A stretch of 5,772 nucleotides of DNA from a bacterium (GTDB lineage Bacteria > Bacillota_I > Bacilli_A > Mycoplasmatales > Mycoplasmoidaceae). Positions within the stretch are counted from its first letter, which is position 1; the number at the start of each line of letters is the position of its first letter. The position numbers and the translations under genes were made by a program. This document shows, in pieces, positions 1 to 5,772 of the stretch. The stretch is taken from positions 1 through 5,772 of the forward strand of contig JAGBPV010000043.1 of assembly GCA_017633195.1 (NCBI GenBank). The letters run 5' to 3'. The notes under the pieces were generated by a model. It was not told the DNA's origin, did no database searches, and worked only from the letters and a program-made list of their open reading frames with translations.

Positions 1-525
1 CTTAATGGTGATTTTGATGAGCAAACTATTGGATTACAAGCAAGAATGATGTCAAAAGGTTTAAGAATCATTCAAAGTTTATTAACTGATAATGTCACTA
101 TTATTTTTATTAATCAAATTAGAGATAAAATTGGTTTGAGTTATGCTGCAGGAGTTACAACAAGTGGAGGAAGAGCATTAAAGTTTTTTTCTTCACTAAG
201 AATTGAAGCAAAAAAACAAGAAGTTATTAAGAATAATGATGAAGCAATTGGTTTTAAAATTAAATTAACTGTTATAAAAAACAAACTTGCAAGACCATTA
301 ACTAGTGCAATTATTGATCTTTATTTTAATAATGGTTTCAATTATGATAATGAAATAATTGATATTGCAATTAATGAAGGAATTATTAATAAAAGTGGAA
401 GTTGGTATTCTTATCATAATGAAAATATTGCTCAAGGAAAAGAAAGCATGAAAAAAGTAATATTTGCTAATGAAGAATTATTTAATAAAATCAAACAAGA
501 AATATTAGATAAAGATTTAATCTAG
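1..525 (+). CDS. recA: RecA recombinase, C-terminal part (5' end outside window)
   Basis: RecA is the ATP-dependent DNA strand-exchange protein of homologous recombination and repair. The reading frame is open from base 1, so only the last 174 residues are present; the Walker A half of the ATPase core lies upstream. Visible landmarks are the segment after loop L1 (GLQARMM, about residues 11-17), the core strand FINQIR with the conserved Gln and Arg, loop L2 ending in TTSGGRALKFF, the VIKNKLARP strand, and the C-terminal domain motif SGSWYSYHNE. Its tryptophan is the only TGG Trp codon in the window. Loop L1 reads NGDFDEQT where the E. coli protein has EGEIGDSH. The protein stops shortly after the helix KIKQEILDKDLI, so the long acidic tail of E. 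coli RecA is absent. The TAG stop directly abuts the stop of the opposing HAD gene. Identification is firm; the L1 comparison uses the E. coli sequence from memory. Confidence 0.96.
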   Translation, partial: LNGDFDEQTIGLQARMMSKGLRIIQSLLTDNVTIIFINQIRDKIGLSYAAGVTTSGGRALKFFSSLRIEAKKQEVIKNNDEAIGFKIKLTVIKNKLARPLTSAIIDLYFNNGFNYDNEIIDIAINEGIINKSGSWYSYHNENIAQGKESMKKVIFANEELFNKIKQEILDKDLI

Positions 526-1401
526 TTAATTTTTATTTCTTAAAAAACTTAATAAAGTTCTAGCAACTCCATCTTCATCATTAGATTTGGTTGTTATAAA
601 TTTAGCAGCAAATTTAGATGTATTTGAACCATTTAACATCGCAAAAGAAAATCGTGCTTTTTGTAATAATTCAACATCATTATCATTATCTCCAAATGCA
701 ATTGTGTGGGACATATCAATTCCATAAAAAGCACTTAAATAATCAAGAGCATGTCCTTTAGAAGCAATGGGTATTCCGATTTCTATAATATTGTATTCTT
801 CATCAATTTCATATGTTTTAATGCTTAATATTTCATATAAACCCATTAATCTATTAATTATAAAAACATTTTTGCTAATATGAGTTACCAAACTTATGGT
901 GTGTGGATTGAATTGGATATTTTTGATTTCATTTCCATAAATAATATTATTATTACTATAAATATGGAATCAATTATGAATTTTATCTAACAATTCTTTA
1001 TTTTTAATTTTTTTATAAATGAAAGTTGCATTTTCATTTTCTAAGACAATATTAATAACATTTTTAAGAATCTTTTTATCATTTAAAATAGTTTGAGCAA
1101 TATTTACACTAAACATGTAATTAATCCCGCTAAAATATTGATCATGTGGATTGCTTAAACTAGCACCATTATAATTCACACAAATACTTTTTAGATTTAA
1201 CTGTTCATAAATTGCACTTGTACTTCTAAAAGGTCTTGCAGTTGCTATACAAAAAATATTTCCTTGCTTAATAAATTGTTTAATAGTTTTTTCAGTAAAT
1301 TTTGAAACTTTACCTTCAGAATTTAATAATGTTCCATCAAGATCACAAACTACTAATAAAGCTTTATTTTTTTGAACAAATGTATCTACTGCTTTCTTCA
1401 T
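526..1401 (-). CDS. Cof-type HAD-superfamily phosphatase (one in-frame TGA = Trp)
   Basis: This is a predicted cytoplasmic Mg-dependent phosphatase of 291 aa, the usual size for the Cof/YidA group. These enzymes act on sugar phosphates, nucleotides, flavin precursors or similar small phosphates; the substrate cannot be told from sequence. HAD motif I is DLDGT with the nucleophile Asp20 and Asp22. Motif II is Thr54 in ATARP. Motif III is Lys215 in ASKGHAL. Motif IV is GDNDND at 237-242. The region between motifs II and III is the expected C2-type cap. A standard-code reading splits the gene in two at the TGA of codon 144 (970-972); read as Trp the frame is continuous and both halves are needed for the motif set, so this is not a frameshift. 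The ATG follows the trpS stop with no gap (TAAATG) and has AGGA nine bases upstream inside trpS, which points to co-transcription with trpS and perhaps coupled translation. The stop abuts the recA stop. Confidence 0.93.
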
Positions 1402-2400
1402 TTATCTTATTCCTATTAGTTTATAAAATTCTAATAATTTCTTATCTGCTATTTCATTGCAAATTTGATTATTATTGTTTACTTTTTTTAATAGTTCTTC
1501 TTCATTAATTTCTTTGATTTTTTCTTGTAATTTTGAAATAAAAGAACAAACAATATCTGCAATATAATTTTTAAATTCTTTATAATTCATATCTTTTGTT
1601 TGATTTACAATTTCTAATACATCTTTATCTAAAATACTTGAAGCAATATTGATTAAATTAGTAATTCCTGGTTGATTAATATAATCGTGATTTACTTTAT
1701 TAAAGTTATCAGTCATAGCACTCATGATTTTTTTTCTAGTTATTTCTATATCATCAGTAATAAAAATTGTGCCATTTACATTTGCATTAGATTTAGACAT
1801 TTTAATCTTTGGATTAATAAGATCATAAATTTTAGTTGCAGTTTTAGCAAAAAATGGTTCAGGAATACTAAAGATATTTGTTTTAAATTTATTATTAATT
1901 CTAATAGCAATGTCTCTTGTTAATTCTACATGTTGTTTTTGATCTATTCCAACTGGAACTAGTTGTGCATCATAAAGTAAAATATCTCCAGCCATTAATA
2001 CAGGATAAGTTAATAAACTGGTTGGAATAGTTTCTGTACCGTTGGATAATTTAAACTTTTGACTCTTATCTTTAAATTGAGTCATACGTTTTAATTCACC
2101 AATAGTTGTGAAGTTTAAAAGAGCATTAAAGATTTCTGTGTGTGCTTTAACTTTTGATTGAATAAATATTTTTGTCTTATCAAAATCTAATCCTGCAGCA
2201 TAATAAACTTTTAAAACATTCATAATATTTTGTTGCATGTTTTTTGGATCATAATTATTTGAAGATAATGCATGTAAATCTGCAACAAAAATAAATAAAT
2301 CATCTTCTTCAAATTGCTTAAATAATTTAATTGCACCCAAAAAATTACCTAAAGTAATTTGACTAGTTGGTTGTATTCCAGATAAAATTTTTCTCTTCAT
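1402..2400 (-). CDS. trpS: Tryptophanyl-tRNA synthetase (TrpRS)
   Basis: TrpRS is a class Ic aminoacyl-tRNA synthetase that charges tRNA-Trp with tryptophan in the cytoplasm, working as a dimer. The 332-aa length is normal for bacteria. The N-terminal SGIQPTSQITLGNFLGA holds the HIGH-like signature (TLGN at 16-19). IGELKRMTQFKDKS (100-113) and LLTYPVLMAGDILLYD (129-144) form the tryptophan pocket; Asp139 aligns with the amino-group-binding Asp of the Bacillus enzyme. GIDQKQHVELTRD is at 151-163, and KMSKS at 200-204 is the catalytic loop. The residue after PT (position 13) is Ser where related enzymes commonly have Gly. The protein contains no tryptophan at all, so it needs neither TGG nor TGA. 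In an organism reading TGA as Trp, this enzyme must also supply the TGA-reading tRNA. ATG at 2400 is the only plausible start: the frame is closed at 2425-2427 with no other ATG between. No Shine-Dalgarno precedes it. It forms a tight operon with the downstream HAD gene. Confidence 0.97.
   Translation of the reverse strand: MKRKILSGIQPTSQITLGNFLGAIKLFKQFEEDDLFIFVADLHALSSNNYDPKNMQQNIMNVLKVYYAAGLDFDKTKIFIQSKVKAHTEIFNALLNFTTIGELKRMTQFKDKSQKFKLSNGTETIPTSLLTYPVLMAGDILLYDAQLVPVGIDQKQHVELTRDIAIRINNKFKTNIFSIPEPFFAKTATKIYDLINPKIKMSKSNANVNGTIFITDDIEITRKKIMSAMTDNFNKVNHDYINQPGITNLINIASSILDKDVLEIVNQTKDMNYKEFKNYIADIVCSFISKLQEKIKEINEEELLKKVNNNNQICNEIADKKLLEFYKLIGIR
1411..1415 (-). promoter_or_regulatory. 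Ribosome binding site of the HAD gene, inside trpS
   Basis: The minus strand reads TAGGA, then nine bases, then the ATG at 1401. The site lies within the last codons of trpS. It supports the ATG at 1401 as the true start and fits reinitiation by ribosomes finishing trpS. Confidence 0.6.
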
Positions 2401-2405
2401 ATGTA

Positions 2406-2411
2406 AATATA
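2406..2411 (-). promoter_or_regulatory. Possible -10 element of trpS (leaderless start)
   Basis: TATATT on the minus strand is followed by five bases and then the trpS ATG, so a standard -10 to start-site distance would put the first transcribed base at about the A of the ATG. No good -35 is seen 16-18 bases upstream. Such hexamers are frequent by chance in DNA this AT-rich, so the call is tentative; the missing Shine-Dalgarno makes it worth noting. Confidence 0.25.
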
Positions 2412-2554
2412 AAATTAATAATTGTTAATAACTTTTTTAAACTTAATCTTAAATAAGATATTTTTTAATCATTTCTATTTTTATTTTACTTGAATTTTTT
2501 ATCTTGAATTTTGTTAAATTTATTTATTAAAGAATTTTCTAATATACATGATTT

Positions 2555-2607
2555 ATAAAAATATCTAAAAAAATCTTAAAAAAATTTTTATTTTTTCTTA
2601 TTTTTAT
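2555..2607. repeat. Interrupted A/T inverted repeat
   Basis: ATAAAAATA at 2555-2563 is the exact reverse complement of TATTTTTAT at 2599-2607. Inside it, an A run (2567 onward) faces T runs, interrupted by TCT and CT mismatches. The resulting hairpin has only A-T pairs and would be weak. It lies between two divergent operons, so it is not placed as a terminator for either. It may be a protein-binding or bending site, or only a by-product of composition. Confidence 0.3.
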
Positions 2608-2698
2608 TGTTTTTGAAATAAATAAACTCACAATTTTATTAAATAATTAGCATTATGATTTTTCTCGTTTTTTCTTTTTCTTTTTTCCATTTGTTTTA

Positions 2699-2707
2699 TG
2701 CTATATT
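2699..2707 (+). promoter_or_regulatory. Likely extended -10 promoter of nrdBA
   Basis: TGCTATATT matches an extended -10 (TGn plus a TATAAT-like hexamer). Transcription would start near 2713-2715, leaving a leader of about 32 bases before the nrdB ATG. No recognisable -35 is present; the expected place is inside the pyrimidine run. That is common in Mollicute promoters and tolerable with a TG extension. Confidence 0.4.
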
Positions 2708-2732
2708 TTTTATTACCAGTTTAAAAAAGTTC

Positions 2733-2738
2733 AAGGAG
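2733..2738 (+). promoter_or_regulatory. Ribosome binding site of nrdB
   Basis: AAGGAG lies eight bases before the ATG at 2747. It is the strongest Shine-Dalgarno in the window and fixes the nrdB start. Confidence 0.85.
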
Positions 2739-2746
2739 AAAACACA

Positions 2747-3949
2747 ATGTCAGATAAAAAATTACAAGAACCAGAAAAATTATTGGTAGATTTAACTTAT
2801 AATGTTCCAATTAAAGAACAAAAAATGTTTTTAGGTAACTATAATGGTTTTCAAAGATATGATAATTACAAATATCCTTTTGCAAAGCAAATAGAAAGAC
2901 AAATGCGTCAAGCATTTTGAACACCAGAAGAAATTTCATTAGTAAGTGATAGAGAAAAATTTAAATTATTAGATTCTGGAATTCAAGAAATTGTTATTAA
3001 CAATTTATTATTTCAAACTTTAATGGATTCAGCACAAAATCGAGGTCTTGATTCAGTAATGGCACAAATTGTGACAAGTTCTGAATGAGAAGCTGCTTTT
3101 AAAACACAAGCATTTTTTGAACTTATTCACTCATTGTCTTATTCTCATATTATTCGTGAAATGTTTAGTTCAGATGCAACAAATGTTTTTGATAGAATTT
3201 ATAGCATTCCACAAATCAAGAAAAGAACAGATAAAGAAATTGATGCTTATGATTATGTTAAAAATTGATTAGATGGTAGAATTTCAATAGAAGAAGATGA
3301 ATTAAAAAAACATATCTTGAAATTACTTGTTCATATTTTCTTCTTAGAAGGATTAAAATTTTATGTTTCATTTTTAGTAACTTATATTGTTAATGAAAGC
3401 ACTAACGATAGTATTCCTGGAGTTGCTAAAATTATTAAATTAATTAATTTTGATGAAGACATGCATGTTGCATTAGTTGGTGGGGTTATTAATATTCTTT
3501 CAAAGAATGAAGATGAAGGTTTTGCAAAATTAATGCATGATAAGTGATATCAAACTCATGTTAAAGAAATAGTTGAAAATATTGTTAAAGATGAAATTGA
3601 GTGAGGAGAATATTTATTAAGTTTAGGTAAAGTTCCAGGATTAACTAAAGCAACTTTAAATAGTTTTATGAAATATTATGCAAATAATAGATTAGCAAAA
3701 ATTGGATTTGAACCATTATACAAAGATTATGTTGAAAAACCTGATTTAGTAACCTGATTTGAAAATTATAAAGATATTAATAAAGATAATACTGCACAAC
3801 AAGAAGCTACAGCTATAAATTACAATATTGGAACCATGGAGTTTGACTATGGTGATAAAGATTTAAACAAGATGTTAAAAGATTTATTAGATGATAGTCC
3901 TGCAGGAAGAATAGCAAAGAGACAAAGAGAAAAAGAAAACAAGAAATAG
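2747..3949 (+). CDS. nrdB: Ribonucleotide reductase class I, beta (radical) subunit, NrdB-like
   Basis: This subunit makes and stores the tyrosyl radical that NrdA uses to reduce ribonucleoside diphosphates. The 400-aa frame contains six TGA codons, all read as Trp. The fold-defining positions are intact: metal ligands Asp94, Glu125, His128, Glu201, Glu237 and His240, and radical Tyr132 (HSLSYS). Radical-path residues are Trp58 (AFWTPEE, a TGA codon), Asp236, Glu353 and Tyr359. Phe205, Ser208 and Phe209 line the site as in E. coli. Similarity to E. coli NrdB runs the whole length (PEEISLVSDR, FQTLMDS, SYSHIIRE, FYVSF), which argues for class Ia rather than the shorter NrdF of class Ib. The full ligand set and Tyr exclude the metal-free class Ie type and the Tyr-lacking classes. 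E. coli Trp111 appears replaced by Gln121. About 41 residues follow Tyr359, some 20 more than in E. coli, ending in a Lys/Arg-rich stretch. The E. coli alignment is from memory. nrdA follows 12 bases later. Confidence 0.95.
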
Positions 3950-3955
3950 AAAGGA
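3950..3955 (+). promoter_or_regulatory. Ribosome binding site of nrdA
   Basis: AAAGGA begins one base after the nrdB stop and ends six bases before the ATG at 3962. It supports this start and translation of nrdA from the shared nrdBA message. Confidence 0.75.
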
Positions 3956-3961
3956 TTATTT

Positions 3962-5772
3962 ATGTCATTTGATTTAGCAACTTTATCTCCAGATACTTCA
4001 GTTGCATTTTCAAATAATGAATTCTTAGAACCATTATTTGTTATTAAAAGACAAAAAAATTCACAAAAATTTTCAATTGATAAAATTAAAAATATTTGTA
4101 AATGAGCAACTAATAATAATGATGATTATGTAAAAAAGATCTTACAAAATTTTAAACCAAAACTTTACAATAACATTAAAACATCTGAATTATTTGATTT
4201 ATTAATAAGAACTTGTGCAAATCAAATTAGTCCTATTTATACTGATTTTGAATACATTACAGCAAAATTTTTATTGTTAAAAATGTATAAAGAAACATGA
4301 ATTCAAAAAATTCATGATGGAAAGTTAAATTATCCTGATTTAATGAGTGTAATTAATAAAGGAATTAAAACTGGTAGATATAATCCTGATGTTTTTAATA
4401 AATACAGTGCAACTGAAATTAGTGAATTAAATGATTATATAAAGCAAGATCGAGATTACTTATTTACTTATAAATCTTTATATTTCTTTTATTCAAAATA
4501 TTGCTTTAGAGATAAAGAAAATAAAAAATTTGAATTACCACAGAATGCATATATGCGTGTTGCTATGGTATTGTTTGTTAATGAACAAACTGATATTAGA
4601 TTAAGTTTAGTAAAAAGAATGTATGATGCTTTATCATTACATGAAGTTACTGTTGCAACACCAATTATGTTAAATAGTGGAACCAAAAATCAACAACTAA
4701 GTTCTTGTGTGCTTACAGTAATGAATGATGATACTGACAGCATCATGGATACTTGTAAAGATTTAGCTATTTATTCTAAATATAAAGGTGGAACAGCATT
4801 AGATGTTTCATATTTAAGATCAAGTGGTTCATATATCATTGGAAATAATGGCTTTTCAAGCGGTCCAATTCCTTTTTTAAAAATTGTTGAAGCAATTATG
4901 AAAGGATTTAATCAAGGTTCAGAAAGACCAGGAGCTTGCTGTGTTTATTTTAACTGATGACATTGAAATGTAAAAGAATTAGTAGTATTAAAAAATAATA
5001 ATGGTACTGAAGAAAATCGAGCAAGATTTTTAAAGTATGGTGTAAAGATTAATCAATTATTCATTGATCGTGTCTTAAAAGATGAATATATTAGTTTATT
5101 TAATCCTAAGGATGTACCAGAATTACTAAATACATTTGGAGAAGAATTTAATAATTTTTATAAAAAATATGAAGATAATCCTGATATTCAGAAAGTTGTT
5201 ATTAAAGCTAGAGATTTAATGGGATTAATCTTAAAAGAAAGAGCAGAAACAGGAAATATTTATTTATTTCATATTGAAAATGTTAATCAATCTAGTTTAT
5301 TAAATAGATATATTAATTCATCTAATTTGTGTACTGAAATTACTTTGCCATCAAGTTTTAGCAGCAATTTTAATGAAACTTTAAACATTAGTGATAAGAT
5401 GATTACTAAGATTACTAAAACTGGTGAGATTGCTTTATGTAATTTAGCATCAATTAATCTTGTTGAATGAGATAAAATGAACGAAAAACAAAAACAAGAA
5501 TTAGCTGATATTGTAGTAAGAGGACTTGATAATACAATTGATATTGCAAATTATCCTGTTTTAGAAGCAAAATATTCAAATTTACAATATCGTTTTTTAG
5601 GAATTGGTGTAAGTAACTATGCTAATTATTTAGCAACAAAACAAACTGTAATTGATGAAGAAAATGCATTAGATTTAACCAGAGATATTTTTGAAGAATT
5701 AAGTTATTTATTAATAAAATCTTCAATGGAATTAGCAAAAATAAAAGGAAAATTTTCTAAATTTGATGAAAC
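3962..5772 (+). CDS. nrdA: Ribonucleotide reductase class I, alpha (catalytic) subunit, NrdA-like; 3' end outside window
   Basis: NrdA holds the active site that converts NDPs to dNDPs. Codons 1-603 are present; the E. coli protein has 761 residues. After a 26-residue lead, residues 27-113 form an ATP-cone-like regulatory domain (VIKRQ, SIDKIKNICKW, NIKTSEL), a mark of NrdA rather than NrdE. The catalytic barrel follows: TPIM (Thr233), thiyl-pair Cys249 in LSSC, the specificity-loop region NQGSERPGA (317-325), and SNLCTE with Asn455, radical Cys457 and Glu459. Cys493 in GEIALCNLA completes the reducible pair with Cys249. The 457-493 gap is 13 residues longer than in E. coli. Six TGA codons encode Trp, three of them in NWWHWN (331-336), so a standard-code reading breaks the gene repeatedly. 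The radical-path tyrosines and C-terminal cysteines lie past the window. It is the second gene of the nrdBA operon; the order beta-then-alpha is the reverse of E. coli nrdAB. Confidence 0.95.

Larger units (their letters stand above)
2401..2746. other. Divergent intergenic region between trpS and nrdB
   Basis: These 346 bases carry no supportable gene on either strand and are almost pure A/T. From left to right: a TATATT (minus strand, 2411-2406) placed so that transcription could begin at the trpS ATG; an interrupted A/T inverted repeat at 2555-2607; a polypyrimidine run on the plus strand at 2659-2688; an extended -10 at 2699-2707; and the nrdB ribosome binding site. The region should hold the promoters of both operons. 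No T-box specifier or antiterminator motif is visible on the trpS side and no convincing NrdR box pair on the nrd side. Confidence 0.8.

Noticed and set aside
542..559. Minus-strand hairpin (AACTT, loop, AAGTT, T run) as a HAD-gene terminator.
   Set aside because: The stem is five pairs with one G-C pair and lies before the stop codon, too weak to call.
526..1401. The HAD gene looks like two genes or a nonsense-broken pseudogene under the standard code.
   Set aside because: The only break is TGA at 970-972. Read as Trp, one 291-aa protein with all four HAD motifs results.
1302..1923. Plus-strand open frames opposite the HAD gene and trpS.
   Set aside because: They are antisense to firmly identified genes, have low-complexity composition and no ribosome binding sites.
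2401..2560. T-box riboswitch upstream of trpS.
   Set aside because: Neither the conserved T-box antiterminator sequence nor a terminator hairpin is visible, and the leader may be absent.
2698..2713. NrdR box overlapping the nrdB promoter.
   Set aside because: Only the left half loosely resembles the consensus; there is no symmetrical right half and no second copy nearby.
2655..2789. A 44-codon hydrophobic reading frame ending inside nrdB.
   Set aside because: It has no ribosome binding site, overlaps the promoter and the nrdB start, and its hydrophobicity comes from the T-rich tract.
2747..3949. Metal-free class Ie (DOPA radical) R2, known from Mollicutes.
   Set aside because: That type has several metal-ligand carboxylates replaced. 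Here all six ligands (Asp94, Glu125, His128, Glu201, Glu237, His240) and Tyr132 are present.
2747..5772. The nrd region looks heavily degraded under the standard code.
   Set aside because: All twelve internal stops are TGA, and the frame is otherwise open with every catalytic residue kept.

Overview
The window is a very AT-rich piece of bacterial chromosome from a wall-less Mollicute-type organism (mycoplasma, ureaplasma or spiroplasma-like lineages). The deciding evidence is the genetic code. Three of the five genes are interrupted by in-frame TGA exactly where their families carry tryptophan, so TGA must be read as Trp (translation table 4). By hand count there are 13 TGA Trp codons and one TGG. 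The sequence alone does not fix the genus.

Layout, left to right: (1) the 3' end of recA on the plus strand; (2) a Cof-type HAD phosphatase on the minus strand, whose stop codon directly abuts the recA stop; (3) trpS (tryptophanyl-tRNA synthetase), also on the minus strand, whose stop abuts the HAD start, so trpS and the HAD gene look like a two-gene operon; (4) a 346-bp gene-free divergent intergenic region; (5) a plus-strand operon of nrdB (class I ribonucleotide reductase radical subunit, complete, 400 aa) and nrdA (catalytic subunit, first 603 codons, cut by the window end).

The right half makes deoxyribonucleotides. NrdB would store a tyrosyl radical next to a dimetal site and NrdA would reduce ribonucleoside diphosphates. 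Both proteins align best, from memory, with the E. coli NrdA/NrdB (class Ia) pair: NrdA has an N-terminal ATP-cone region, and NrdB has all six metal ligands, the radical Tyr and the Glu/Tyr pair of the C-terminal tail. No nrdI or other class Ib accessory gene lies in the window. RecA (recombination and repair), TrpRS (charging the tRNA that also reads TGA) and the HAD phosphatase are ordinary housekeeping genes.

No mobile element, CRISPR array, tRNA or rRNA was seen. I did not find a clearly new multi-gene system. The points most worth a second look are the class Ia-like reductase in a TGA=Trp organism, its unusual NrdB tail, the altered ATP-cone, an enlarged active-site loop in NrdA, and a TrpRS that contains no tryptophan and lacks a ribosome binding site.
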